This document shows positions 17,683-26,950 of a stretch of DNA of 64,000 nucleotides, piece by piece. Positions within the stretch are counted from its first letter, which is position 1. Every line of letters begins with the position of its first letter. Location of the stretch: positions 44,782 to 108,781 of the forward strand of contig JAFTDE010000033.1 in assembly GCA_017454335.1 (NCBI GenBank), read 5' to 3'. The notes beneath the pieces were generated by a model. The model was not told where the DNA came from. It searched no databases and was given only the letters and a program-made list of their open reading frames with translations. The DNA comes from Bacteroidales bacterium. GTDB lineage: Bacteria > Bacteroidota > Bacteroidia > Bacteroidales > UBA932. The translations under genes were made by a program, and so were the position numbers.

Positions 17683-18698
17683 GCTTCGTAATGCTCATAC
17701 GGCGCCAGACCGGCCTCAATCTTGGGGCCGAGGCCGCTGATTTCCATCTTGTAAGCCTGCTCGATGCACTTTTCCACGGCAACGGCCTTGCTGCTGCCGT
17801 GTCCCTTGACGATGACTTTCGACGTTCCGAGCAGCACGCTGCCGCCGTAGTTCTGGTAGTTCATGAATTCCTTTTCCTCCATGAACATCCGCTTCATCAG
17901 CAGGGCGCCCAGCTTGTAGATCCAGCGGGAATAGATGTCCTTCTTCAGCTTTTTCAGCAGTTCCAGCGCCGTCCCTTCCGTGGTCTTGGTCAGGACATTG
18001 CCGCTGAACCCGTCGCACACGACCACATCGTAGCTGCCGGACAGCAGGTCGCGGCTCTCCATGTTCCCGACAAAGTTCAGCTCCGCGGTCTCCCCCAGCA
18101 GGGCGTAGGCTTCGCGGCGGACGTCGTCCCCCTTCTCCGCCTCCTTTCCCACATTCAGCAGGGCCGTGCGCGGATGCGCCACACCATAGACATTCTCCAG
18201 GTACAGCGAGGACATGATCGCGAACTGGCGCAGCATTGCCGCGTCCACTTCGACGTTGGCACCGCTGTCGCAGATGCCGACGATCCCGCCCGACATGGTG
18301 GGCAGCAGGGGGCAGAAAGCCGGCCGGATCACGCCCCGGAGGCGTCCGATGCGGACCAGCGCGCCGGTCACCAGGGCCCCGGTGGATCCGGTGCTGACCA
18401 TGCCGGCGATATCGTCCCGGTCGCGCAGCAGCATGATGGCCTTCATCATCGAGGAGTCCCGTTTCAGCCGGATGGCGTCGGTGGGCTTCTCGTCACAGCC
18501 GATCACCTGCGGCGCATGGATGATTTCCAGCCGGGCCGCGTCGTAATCGCGCCCCTGCAGGCAGGAGCGGAGCTGCGTCTCGTCCCCGGTCAGGATGAGA
18601 TACAGGTCCGGAATGAGGGCCAGGGCACGCAGGCCGCCCTCCACATGGGCCTGGGGACTGTGGTCCCCGCCGAAGCAGTCCAGGATGATCTTGACCAT
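17679..18698 (-). CDS. plsX: Phosphate acyltransferase PlsX
   Basis: This 339-residue protein opens with IILDCFGGDHSPQAHVEGGL and has the family segments DSGANVEVD and VVCDGFSGNVLTKTTEG. PlsX interconverts acyl-ACP and acyl-phosphate, feeding PlsY or, in reverse, loading salvaged acyl groups onto ACP. It is the last gene of the fakA-fakB-acyltransferase-acpP-plsX run and overlaps acpP by one base. The usual partners rpmF and fabH are not adjacent here. Confidence 0.95.
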   Translation of the reverse strand: MVKIILDCFGGDHSPQAHVEGGLRALALIPDLYLILTGDETQLRSCLQGRDYDAARLEIIHAPQVIGCDEKPTDAIRLKRDSSMMKAIMLLRDRDDIAGMVSTGSTGALVTGALVRIGRLRGVIRPAFCPLLPTMSGGIVGICDSGANVEVDAAMLRQFAIMSSLYLENVYGVAHPRTALLNVGKEAEKGDDVRREAYALLGETAELNFVGNMESRDLLSGSYDVVVCDGFSGNVLTKTTEGTALELLKKLKKDIYSRWIYKLGALLMKRMFMEEKEFMNYQNYGGSVLLGTSKVIVKGHGSSKAVAVEKCIEQAYKMEISGLGPKIEAGLAPYEHYEA

Positions 18699-18934
18699 TA
18701 CTTCTTCTGTTGGGCGTTCAGATAGTTCACGACGTCGCCCACCGTCACGAAGGTGGCGAGTTCTTCATCGGGGATGACGATGCCGTAGTCGTCTTCGATA
18801 CGCATCAGCAGCTGGAGGATGTCCAGCGAATCGGCGCCCAGTTTCTTGATCTGGGATTCGAGCGTAACCGTCGCGGGATCCGCGATCCGCAGTTGTTTGG
18901 CCAGAATTTTCTGGACCTCGGGAAACATATCCAT
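18698..18934 (-). CDS. acpP: Acyl carrier protein
   Basis: This acidic 78-residue protein has the phosphopantetheine attachment motif GADSLD, with Ser36 as the modified residue, and the family's IPDEE helix III. The start chosen is the ATG at 18934, just after the upstream stop; 18928 is an alternative and longer starts would run into the upstream gene. Its position between an acyltransferase and plsX suggests it may serve this operon; whether it is the only ACP of the cell cannot be told from this window. Confidence 0.92.
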   Translation of the reverse strand: MDMFPEVQKILAKQLRIADPATVTLESQIKKLGADSLDILQLLMRIEDDYGIVIPDEELATFVTVGDVVNYLNAQQKK

Positions 18935-18938
18935 ATTC

Positions 18939-20066
18939 CTAAGCAAGTTTTTTGACATAAGCACGGCGGCGTTTGTGGTCTTCGCGGCCAAAACGGCGCC
19001 AGAGATTCTGTATCGCGTAATTGTCTTCGATATTCAGGTTGGTCTCCGCATAGCGGATGCCGCTCTGGCCGAGCATCTTGCCCAGTTCGGCGGCCACCAT
19101 CACGCTGACGCCGCGGTTCAGCCACTCGGGATCGACGCCGATCAAGCCCAGATCGATCACTTCCGGCCGGTATTTGGCCCGGAGCAGGTCCCAGAGGAAA
19201 CGCGGCGTGATCCGGCCGCGGGAGCGGCGCACCGCCTGGGCGAGGCTGGGCAGGCATACGCCCAGCAGGACAACCTTGTCATTCTCGTCCAGCACGACGG
19301 CGACATACTTCAGGCTGATGATCATCTTGAAATTGTCGATCATCAGCTTCTTCATCCCGGGTGTGAACGGAACGGTCCCGTACAGCTGGTCATAGGACTT
19401 GTCCAGGATTTCGAACAGGCCGTCGGCGTAGCGGTTCAGGAAGTCGCTCACGTTCCGGGCCGGGCCGATCTTGAGGTGGTAACGGCGCATCACGAAATCC
19501 GCCATCTTCTGCATCTCGGCCTGGTCCTCGGGGGTCGGAGCCGTTATCTTGCTCTCCGTCCAGTCCACTTCCTTGACATAGCCCAGGCGCTCGATGTACT
19601 CGGGATACCAGGGACCGTTATACTGCTCTTCAAAGGTGCTCAGCTGGTCAAAACCTTCGACCAGCAGCCCTTCACGCTCGAGGTCGGAGAACCCGAGCGG
19701 TCCGCATACCGTGTCCATTCCGCGCGAGACGGCCCAGCTTTCAACGGCCGCGAAAAGGGCTTTCGCGACTTCGAAGTCCCGGATACAGTCGAAACGGGTG
19801 AAACGGACCCGTTTCTCGCCCCGTTTCTCGTTACTGGCCCGCTGGATGATGCCCGAGATGCGCCCGACCATTTCCCCGTCGCGGTACGCATTGTAATACA
19901 CGGTCTCGCAACAATCGTTGTAGACATAATCCTTGCGGAAAATCTTCCGCTCATCCATGCGGAGGGGCGGAACATAACAGGGATTGTCCTTGTACAGACG
20001 GTCGGGGAAACGGAGGAAGTCATGCCGTTCGCGGCAGCTGCGGACCTCCCTGATCTCTATTTCCAT
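18939..20066 (-). CDS. GNAT-fold acyltransferase-like protein
   Basis: The protein has about 375 residues from the MEIEIREVRSC start. It has no signal peptide. The conserved stretch GPLGFSDLEREGLLVEGFD near residue 115, the NGPWYPEYIERLGY segment and the C-terminal NIEDNYAIQNLWRRFGRE place it in a large family of GNAT-related proteins of unclear function. It overlaps the DegV gene by 10 bases and directly precedes acpP, so an acyl-ACP or acyl-CoA donor is plausible, but that is inference. Confidence 0.65.
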   Translation of the reverse strand: MEIEIREVRSCRERHDFLRFPDRLYKDNPCYVPPLRMDERKIFRKDYVYNDCCETVYYNAYRDGEMVGRISGIIQRASNEKRGEKRVRFTRFDCIRDFEVAKALFAAVESWAVSRGMDTVCGPLGFSDLEREGLLVEGFDQLSTFEEQYNGPWYPEYIERLGYVKEVDWTESKITAPTPEDQAEMQKMADFVMRRYHLKIGPARNVSDFLNRYADGLFEILDKSYDQLYGTVPFTPGMKKLMIDNFKMIISLKYVAVVLDENDKVVLLGVCLPSLAQAVRRSRGRITPRFLWDLLRAKYRPEVIDLGLIGVDPEWLNRGVSVMVAAELGKMLGQSGIRYAETNLNIEDNYAIQNLWRRFGREDHKRRRAYVKKLA

Positions 20067-20932
20067 CGGTTCCTGGCATAAAAGGCAATACCGACGCCGT
20101 TCGGGCCGCAGTGGCTGCCGGCGGTCGGATTGGTCGTCACACATTCGATCTGCAGGTCCTCGCCGAAACGCTGGTGCAGCATCTGCGACAGCTGTTCGAC
20201 CAGGGCGGGGGCATCCGTATGACCGATGATGAAACGGTGTTTCTTGATGTCCAGACCGGTCTGCTCGACGTACTGGACCAGACGTTCCATCACCTGGGTG
20301 CGGCCCTTGACCGTCCCGATGCTCTCCATCTTGCCCTCGGTGCTCATGTGGATGACCGGACGCAGTCCGATCAGGCCGCCCATCGTCGCGGCGAGTCCGC
20401 TGACACGGCCGCTGTGGCGCATGAACTTCAGGTCATCGGCGAAGAAATACTGGACATAATGGTCCACCTCTTTCTTTCCCCATTCGACCGCCTCTTCCGC
20501 CGTCATGCCCTTGTTCAGCAGGTCGCCCAGTTCGCGGGCCATCAGGTAGCTCACGATGGTGATGCCCTTGGTATCCACTTCGTAGAACTTGCGGCCGGGA
20601 TACTTCTGCAGCAGGGCGGCCACGGCCTTGTCCATGGTATCGAAGGTCATCGACATGGCCCGGCTGAAATGGATGTACAGGATGTCGTTGCCCGCGGCGA
20701 ACTCCGGTTCGAAGTAGGCCGTGTATTTCTCTTCGCTGATCGCGCTGGTGGTCGGCACGACGCCGCCGCGCAGCATCTCGTAGAAGGAATGCGGGTCAAA
20801 GGTGGTGAAATCCTCGTAAGGATAGATGGTCTTGCCGTCGATACTGTACGGCATGCTGACCAGTTTGTAACCGTACTCGGCTGCAACCTCCAGGTTGAAG
20901 TCGGAGTCCGTATCGACAAATTTCGTTAACAT
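20057..20932 (-). CDS. DegV-family fatty-acid-binding protein (FakB-like)
   Basis: This 291-residue protein has the DegV landmarks TTSAISEEKY (N-terminal phosphate/fatty acid site), FYEVDTKGITI, RHSGRVSGLAATMGGLIGLRPVI and a C-terminal GPNGVGIAFYAR. DegV/FakB proteins hold a fatty acid and present it to the kinase FakA. It overlaps fakA by 7 bases, so a dedicated FakA-FakB pair is the natural reading. Chain-length preference cannot be inferred. Confidence 0.9.
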   Translation of the reverse strand: MLTKFVDTDSDFNLEVAAEYGYKLVSMPYSIDGKTIYPYEDFTTFDPHSFYEMLRGGVVPTTSAISEEKYTAYFEPEFAAGNDILYIHFSRAMSMTFDTMDKAVAALLQKYPGRKFYEVDTKGITIVSYLMARELGDLLNKGMTAEEAVEWGKKEVDHYVQYFFADDLKFMRHSGRVSGLAATMGGLIGLRPVIHMSTEGKMESIGTVKGRTQVMERLVQYVEQTGLDIKKHRFIIGHTDAPALVEQLSQMLHQRFGEDLQIECVTTNPTAGSHCGPNGVGIAFYARNRWK

Positions 20933-22587
20933 AGCACAATGATATAGTCGTACACCGGCTGCGCTCCGTCAGTCGGAATGATTTCAGTTCTCGGGTAATC
21001 CGCCTGCAGCCGCTCCACCAGGGCCTGGGCCTGATCCGAAGGCGTATCCTGACCCCACAGGACCAGGGCGACGTCATGGCCGGCCAGGTCCAGCTGCGCG
21101 GCCGCCAGTCGTGCCGCTTCGTTCCGGTCCGGGTCGGCGGACAGGATCCGTCCGTGGACGAATCCGATATAATCCCCCTCGTGCACCGTCACGCCGTCCT
21201 GCTGCGTATCCCGGATGGCCCGGGAAACCAGGCAGGTCTGGACCGAATCCATCGTTTCCTGCACGGAAGCGACCAGTTCGTCAGTATCGTGGCAGTCCCG
21301 GTCCAGCGAAGCCGCGGCGACATATCCTTCGCCGATGGATTTGCTCGGGAGGACCACCACACGGGCTTTCCGGTACAGCTCGGCCGCCTGCCGGGCGGCC
21401 AGGATGATATTGGAATTGTTCGGGAACACCAGGATGGTCTCGGCGTCGATGCGGTCGAAGGCCTCCAGGAAGTCCTGGGCGCTCGGATTCATCGTCTGCC
21501 CACCGGCGATCACTTCCTCGACGCCGGCGTCCTTGAACATCTGCACCACGCCCGCACCGGAGGCCACCGCGACGATACCGTAACGGAGGCGGTGGCGTAC
21601 ATAGTCCGCCTGCTGCGGCGCCTGGGAGAAATGGTCCTGGATGGTCACTTCGCTGTGCTGCAGCGTCATGTTCTCGATCTTGACGGTCAGGAATTCGCCC
21701 CAGCGCTGGACATGCGAGAGGATTTCGCCCGGCGTGTGCGTATGGACATGGGCCTTGACGATGCTGCCGTCCCGGAAACAGACGACCGAATCCCCGGCTC
21801 CGTCCAGGTAGTCCTTGATGACGGATGCGTCGAAGGCGTCCACGGGACCGACCTTGGCCGTCTGCAGGCGCAGCAGGAATTCCGTGCAATAGCCGAATTC
21901 CAGCACCGAATCCGGGCCGAAATCATCCAGCCGGACGGCGGGCTTCCCCGCAGGATCCGCAGCGGAACGGGATTCGCTGATCCGGCCGCACAGCGCGTCG
22001 TGCATGCCGTCCACGATGCACAGCAGCCCGGCGCCGCCGCTGTCCACGACCCCGGCGTCCTTCAGAACGGGCAGCAACTCCGGCGTATGGGCCAGCGATG
22101 CGCGCATCGCTTCCATCAGGGCGGCGAACCACTGCTCCAGATCCGGGACGCCCTCGGCGGGAACCCCTTCCACGCCCTCCCGCAATACGGTCAGGATGGT
22201 CCCCTCGACGGGGTTGCTGACGGCATGGTACGCGGACTCGACACCGCTTTTCATCGCAGCGGCGAACTGTTTCACATCGGCCTGGTCCAGCCCGGACAGT
22301 CCTTCGGAAATACCGGCGAAGATACGGGAAAGGATCACCCCGGAATTGCCCCGGGCACCCAGCAGCATCCCATGCGAGAGCGATGCCGCCACTTCAGACA
22401 AGGACGCATCGGCGGCTGCTTCGCGCACACCGGCATCGAGCGTCATATACATGTTGTCCCCCGTGTCACCGTCGGGGACGGGAAATACGTTTAGGTCATT
22501 GACCGCCTGCCGGTTCCCGTCGAGCTTGACCGCCCCTTGCGAGACCATGGCAGAGAACAGCTTTCCGGTCAAGGTTTCAGTAATCAT
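20926..22587 (-). CDS. fakA: Fatty acid kinase FakA (DhaL/DAK2-domain protein)
   Basis: The 553-residue protein has an N-terminal DhaL domain with the ATP/Mg loop NVFPVPDGDTGDNMYMTL (Asp39, Asp41, Asp44), a middle linking domain, and a C-terminal DegV-like domain rich in YRKARVVVLPSKSIGEG-type sequence. FakA phosphorylates the fatty acid bound to FakB, yielding acyl-phosphate. It is the first gene of the five-gene minus-strand operon. A -7 box lies only 4 bases upstream of the ATG. Confidence 0.9.
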   Translation of the reverse strand: MITETLTGKLFSAMVSQGAVKLDGNRQAVNDLNVFPVPDGDTGDNMYMTLDAGVREAAADASLSEVAASLSHGMLLGARGNSGVILSRIFAGISEGLSGLDQADVKQFAAAMKSGVESAYHAVSNPVEGTILTVLREGVEGVPAEGVPDLEQWFAALMEAMRASLAHTPELLPVLKDAGVVDSGGAGLLCIVDGMHDALCGRISESRSAADPAGKPAVRLDDFGPDSVLEFGYCTEFLLRLQTAKVGPVDAFDASVIKDYLDGAGDSVVCFRDGSIVKAHVHTHTPGEILSHVQRWGEFLTVKIENMTLQHSEVTIQDHFSQAPQQADYVRHRLRYGIVAVASGAGVVQMFKDAGVEEVIAGGQTMNPSAQDFLEAFDRIDAETILVFPNNSNIILAARQAAELYRKARVVVLPSKSIGEGYVAAASLDRDCHDTDELVASVQETMDSVQTCLVSRAIRDTQQDGVTVHEGDYIGFVHGRILSADPDRNEAARLAAAQLDLAGHDVALVLWGQDTPSDQAQALVERLQADYPRTEIIPTDGAQPVYDYIIVLC

Positions 22588-22591
22588 GGTG

Positions 22592-22599
22592 CAAAGATA
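22592..22599 (-). promoter_or_regulatory. fakA: -7 box (TATCTTTG) for the fakA operon
   Basis: An exact TAnnTTTG match on the minus strand ends 4 bases before the fakA ATG, so transcripts would start at or next to the start codon. Its upstream (-33) region falls in the U-tract and 3' arm of the xylA terminator. Confidence 0.65.
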
Positions 22600-22601
22600 G
22601 G

Positions 22602-22640
22602 CAAAAAAAACAAAAGCCGGCGGAAATCATCCCGCCGGCC
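22602..22640 (-). terminator. Rho-independent terminator after xylA
   Basis: On the minus strand GCCGGCGG (22639-22632 complement) and its partner at 22616-22623 form an 8-bp GC stem with an 8-base loop, followed by TTTTGTTTTTTTT. It closes the xylB-xylA operon just before the fakA promoter. Confidence 0.85.
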
Positions 22641-22661
22641 TGATAAGCAACGCTTTCTGTC

Positions 22662-23975
22662 CTAGATATACAGATTGATCAGCGTTTCGTACAGTTCCTG
22701 CTTGCCGGAGACCTGCTTCGGTTCGCCGTGCTTCCTGGCGTAGGCGACGGCGTCCTCGAGGGTCAGCAGACCCTGCTCGAACTTCTTGCCTTCGCCGGAA
22801 TCGTACGAAGCATAGCGCTCCTTGCGCATCTGCTCGATCGGGGACTTCTCCAGCACCTCGGCGGCCACTTCGAGGGCGCGCGCCATCACGTCCATGCCGG
22901 AGATATGGGCAAGGGCGATGTCCTCCAGGTCCGTGGAGTTGCGGCGGGTCTTGGCGTCGAAGTTGCTGCCGCCGACCAGTCCGCCGTTGCGGATGATGAC
23001 CATCATCGCCTGGACCAGTTCGAACAGGTCGACCGGGAACTGGTCGGTGTCCCAGCCGTTCTGGTAGTCGCCGCGGTTGGCGTCGATGCTGCCCAGCAGC
23101 CCGGCGTCGGAAGCCGCCTGCAGTTCATGCTCGAAGGTATGGCCGGCCAGGGTGGCGTGGTTGACCTCGATGTTGATCTTGAAATCCTTGTCCAGGCCGT
23201 GCGCACGCAGGAATCCGATGACCGTCTCGGTATCCACGTCATACTGGTGCTTGGTCGGTTCCATCGGTTTCGGCTCGATCAGGAAGGTTCCCTTGAATCC
23301 CTTCGCACGGGCGTAGTCGCGGGCCATGCGCAGCATGGTGGCCATGTGCTCCTTTTCCCGCTTCATGTCGGTGTTCAGCAGGGACATATATCCCTCGCGG
23401 CCGCCCCAGAACACATAGCACTCATCGCCGAGTTCGATGGTGGCGTCGATGGCGTTCTTGATCTGGACCATCGCCCGGGCGGCGACATCGAAGTCCGGGT
23501 TGGTGCTGGCGCCGTTCATGTAGCGCTTGTGGCTGAACACGTTCGCCGTGCCCCAGAGCAACTTGATGCCGGTCTCGGCCTGTTTCTGCTTGAGATAGGC
23601 GACCACTTCCTTCAGGTTCTTCTCATACGCCTCGATCGTATCCGCCTCGGCGACGAGGTCCACATCGTGGAAGCAATAATAGCCGATGCCCAGTTTCTGC
23701 ATCAGCTCAAATCCGGCGTCCACCTTGTTCTTGGCGGCCTGCACCGGATCGGGATCTCCGTTCCAGGGGAAGGTTTTGGTGCCGGGGCCGAACTGGTCGC
23801 CGCCTTCGGCGCACAGGGTGTGCCACCAGGCCATCGCGAATTTCAGCCAGTCCTTCATCTTTTTCCCGGCCACGACCTTCTCGGGATCATAGTAGTGGAA
23901 TGCCATGGGGTTCTTGGAACCCTTCCCTTCGAAAGGAATCTTACCTACGCTAGGGAAATACTCTTTTGTTGCCAT
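22662..23975 (-). CDS. xylA: Xylose isomerase
   Basis: This 437-residue class II enzyme has [10 protein letters not shown] (catalytic histidine), the metal-binding segments [16 protein letters not shown] and [13 protein letters not shown], and the substrate segment WGGREGY. It converts D-xylose to D-xylulose. It follows xylB by 2 bases and is the last gene of the cluster, ended by a strong terminator. Confidence 0.96.
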   Translation of the reverse strand: MATKEYFPSVGKIPFEGKGSKNPMAFHYYDPEKVVAGKKMKDWLKFAMAWWHTLCAEGGDQFGPGTKTFPWNGDPDPVQAAKNKVDAGFELMQKLGIGYYCFHDVDLVAEADTIEAYEKNLKEVVAYLKQKQAETGIKLLWGTANVFSHKRYMNGASTNPDFDVAARAMVQIKNAIDATIELGDECYVFWGGREGYMSLLNTDMKREKEHMATMLRMARDYARAKGFKGTFLIEPKPMEPTKHQYDVDTETVIGFLRAHGLDKDFKINIEVNHATLAGHTFEHELQAASDAGLLGSIDANRGDYQNGWDTDQFPVDLFELVQAMMVIIRNGGLVGGSNFDAKTRRNSTDLEDIALAHISGMDVMARALEVAAEVLEKSPIEQMRKERYASYDSGEGKKFEQGLLTLEDAVAYARKHGEPKQVSGKQELYETLINLYI

Positions 23976-23977
23976 GT

Positions 23978-25456
23978 CTATTGGATTGATTTGTTCAGTT
24001 CATTTTTCCATGCCTGGAAAGCATCTTCCAGGCCTTGTTTCCAGAGGGCGGCCGGTTCGATGACGTCCAGCCGCTCCAGGGTGGCGAAGGTCTCTTCCGC
24101 ATCGGCATAGTAGCCGGCGCCCAGGGCCGCGCCGCGGGCCGCACCCAGGGCTCCGTCCGTATCGAAGAGTTCGATGCGGGCGTCGCACAGCGTCGCCAGC
24201 GTACTGCGGAACAGGGGGCTGAGGAAGAGGTTGGCCCGTCCGGCCCGGATCACATCGGGTTTCAGGCCCAGGTCCTTCATCAGGTCGATCCCGTAACGGA
24301 ACGCGAAGGCGATGCCCTCCTGGACGGCGCGCAGCAGTTCGGCCCGGCGGTGCCGCACCAGGTCCAGCCCGGCGAAACGGGCGGAAGAGGCATGGCCCGC
24401 CAGCATCCGTTCGGCACCGTTGCCGAAAGGCAGGACCAGCAGGCCGTCAGACCCGACCGGGGCCTGGGCGGCCAGTTCGTTCATTTCCGGGTAGGACAGT
24501 TCCGGGCAGATGTGGTGATGCGCCCAGGAATTCATGACGCCGGTTCCGTTGATGCACAGCAGCACGCCCATGCGCTGTTCGGCCCCGGGCGTCACATGCA
24601 GGAAGGTGTTCACGCGGGACTGCGCGTCCGGCTTGGGGAAGTCGGTCACCCCGTACACGACGCCGCTGGTGCCGCCGGTCGCGGCAATCTCTCCGGGACG
24701 GAGGACATTCAGGGAGAAGGCATTGTTGGGCTGGTCGCCGGCCCGGTAACTGACCGGGGTGCCGGCCGGGATGCCCAGCTCTTCCTGGATCTTCCCGCTG
24801 GTGCGCAGCGAGGCGCCCAGGGCCGGGACGAGCTCGGCGAACTTGTCCGCCTCGATGCCGAAGTATTCGGCGACGAAATCCGCCCGGCACTGCTGGCGGA
24901 AGTCCCACAGCACCCCTTCGGACAGGCCGCTCGCCGTCGTCGTGACCTCTCCGGTCAGCTGATAGGCGATGTAGTCCCCGGGCAGCATGAACTTCCAGAT
25001 CCGTTCGTAGACGTCCGGCTCGTTCCGCTTGACCCAGGCCAGCTTGCTGGCCGTGAAATTGCCCGGAGAATTCAGCAGGCTGTTCATGCAGCGATCGTAC
25101 CCGATCTCTTCCAGGGCCTGCTGGCCCAGGGCCACGGCGCGCGAATCGCACCAGATGATGGCTTCCCGGACGGGACGGACATCCCGGTCCACCGCCACCA
25201 GGCCGTGCATCTGGTAGGAGATGCCGATGGAGCGGACCTTTCCGAGATCGTGGCCGGCGGCGCGCAGTTCCTGCACGCCTTCGCACAGGTAACGCCACCA
25301 GCTGTCGGGGTCCTGCTCGGCCCAGCCTTTCTGCGGGGCATGGATCGGCGCCTCGGATTTGGGATTCATCGTGCTGGCCACACAGCGGCCGCTGGCGATA
25401 TCCAGCAGCGAGACCTTGATGGAAGAGGAGCCTACGTCAAAACCAAGTGAATACAT
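23978..25456 (-). CDS. xylB: Xylulokinase (FGGY family)
   Basis: This 492-residue sugar kinase starts with the phosphate loop [15 protein letters not shown], has [12 protein letters not shown] with the substrate-binding MHG, and the second-domain signature GGTSGVVYG. It phosphorylates D-xylulose to xylulose-5-phosphate. The neighbour xylA supports xylose as substrate. No xylose transporter or XylR regulator is seen in the window. Confidence 0.95.
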   Translation of the reverse strand: MYSLGFDVGSSSIKVSLLDIASGRCVASTMNPKSEAPIHAPQKGWAEQDPDSWWRYLCEGVQELRAAGHDLGKVRSIGISYQMHGLVAVDRDVRPVREAIIWCDSRAVALGQQALEEIGYDRCMNSLLNSPGNFTASKLAWVKRNEPDVYERIWKFMLPGDYIAYQLTGEVTTTASGLSEGVLWDFRQQCRADFVAEYFGIEADKFAELVPALGASLRTSGKIQEELGIPAGTPVSYRAGDQPNNAFSLNVLRPGEIAATGGTSGVVYGVTDFPKPDAQSRVNTFLHVTPGAEQRMGVLLCINGTGVMNSWAHHHICPELSYPEMNELAAQAPVGSDGLLVLPFGNGAERMLAGHASSARFAGLDLVRHRRAELLRAVQEGIAFAFRYGIDLMKDLGLKPDVIRAGRANLFLSPLFRSTLATLCDARIELFDTDGALGAARGAALGAGYYADAEETFATLERLDVIEPAALWKQGLEDAFQAWKNELNKSIQ

Positions 25457-25468
25457 GAGCTTGCGGGA

Positions 25469-26941
25469 TTAAAGGTTTTTCTGACAACGCCGGGTTTTCC
25501 ACAGGCAGAAAAGGACCAGGCAGAGGAAGAATATACCGGCGGCGATCCAGATGCCCCAGGCGGCCGGAAGGTTGAATCCGACCTTGTTCGTCGCAATGTA
25601 CGACAGGCAGATGCCCGTCATGAAGCAGGCCGGCAGCAGGGCGATCAGGTACAGGGGGTCCTTCCGCTCCCTGGACAGGAAAACGGCGATCGCCCAGAGG
25701 GTAAAGCACGCCAGCGTCTGGTTGGACCAGCCGAAATAGCGCCAGACCATGTTGAAACCATTCTCGTCGGCGATGTTGAACCACAGCACCAGGGCCGTCA
25801 CCACGAAGATGGGGAGGCTGACCAGCAGGCGGTTCCGGCGCTTGTCCTGCGACACGTGCAGGGCGTCGGAGATGATCAGGCGCGCACTGCGCAGGGCCGT
25901 GTCGCCGCTGGTGATCGGGGCGGCCACGACGCCCAGCAGGGCCATGACGCCGCCCAGGACGCCCAGCCAGGTCCGGGAGACGGACGTAACCACTTCCGGA
26001 GCCGCCGCGCCGATCCGGGAACCGACCGCTTCCGCTCCCCCGTCGAAGAAGAAATACGAACCGACCGCAGCCCAGACCAGGGCGATGATGCCCTCGGTGA
26101 TCATGGCGCCGTAAAACACCGGGCGGCCCAGTTTCTCATTTTTCAGGCAACGCGCCATCATCGGGCTCTGGGTCGCATGGAAACCGCTGATGGCGCCGCA
26201 GGCGACCGTGATGAACAGGCAGGGCAGGATGGGCTGGGAATCCATGCCGGCCAGGCCCTTCTGCGCCCCGAGATTGCCCAGTCCGTCCCAGATCTCCGGC
26301 AGGTCCGGCCACTTGACCAGCAGGCACACCAGCAGGGAGATCGCCATGAACAGCAGGGCGAAGGCGAACAGCGGATAGATGCGTCCGATGATCTTGTCCA
26401 CCGGCAGCAGGGTCGCGATGATGTAATACACGAAGATGACCAGGATCCATAGCATCACCGACCGGGTGCCGCCGTCTCCCGCGATGTCCCCGAGGATCAG
26501 GGCGGGGCTGTACACGAACACGGCGCCGACCATCAGCAGCAACAGGACGGAGAAGACCAGCATGACCTTCTTGGTCCCGCCTCCCAGGTACTTGCCGATG
26601 ATGTCCGGCAGCGACATCCCCTTGTTCCGCAGGGACAGCATGCCGGAGAAATAATCGTGCATCGCCCCGGCCAGGATGGATCCGAAGACGACCCACAGAT
26701 AGCATGCGGGGCCGAATTTGGCACCCATGATCGCACCGAAGATCGGACCGGTTCCGGCGATGTTCAGCAATTGGATCATGAAGACCTTCCAGGTGGGCAT
26801 CGGAAGGTAGTCCACCTTGTCGTTGATTTCATAGGCCGGCGTCATCCGTGAAGGGTCCGGCTTGAAGACACGCTCGACAAAGCCGCCATACAAGAGGTAG
26901 CCCAGCACGAGCGCAACGATGCAAATGAGAAATGAGTACAT
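25469..26941 (-). CDS. cstA: Carbon starvation protein A family transporter
   Basis: The 490-residue membrane protein begins with a hydrophobic helix and the conserved DKVDYLPMPTWKVFMIQLLNIAGTGPIFG segment (residues about 42-70), followed by KFGPACYLWVVFGSILAGAMHDYFSGM. It has about 13 hydrophobic segments. CstA proteins take up pyruvate or peptides. It is 12 bases from xylB and 9 bases from the DUF2207 gene, in one run with the xylose genes; its substrate here is unproven. Confidence 0.92.
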   Translation of the reverse strand: MYSFLICIVALVLGYLLYGGFVERVFKPDPSRMTPAYEINDKVDYLPMPTWKVFMIQLLNIAGTGPIFGAIMGAKFGPACYLWVVFGSILAGAMHDYFSGMLSLRNKGMSLPDIIGKYLGGGTKKVMLVFSVLLLLMVGAVFVYSPALILGDIAGDGGTRSVMLWILVIFVYYIIATLLPVDKIIGRIYPLFAFALLFMAISLLVCLLVKWPDLPEIWDGLGNLGAQKGLAGMDSQPILPCLFITVACGAISGFHATQSPMMARCLKNEKLGRPVFYGAMITEGIIALVWAAVGSYFFFDGGAEAVGSRIGAAAPEVVTSVSRTWLGVLGGVMALLGVVAAPITSGDTALRSARLIISDALHVSQDKRRNRLLVSLPIFVVTALVLWFNIADENGFNMVWRYFGWSNQTLACFTLWAIAVFLSRERKDPLYLIALLPACFMTGICLSYIATNKVGFNLPAAWGIWIAAGIFFLCLVLFCLWKTRRCQKNL

Positions 26942-26950
26942 GGTTCTTGT

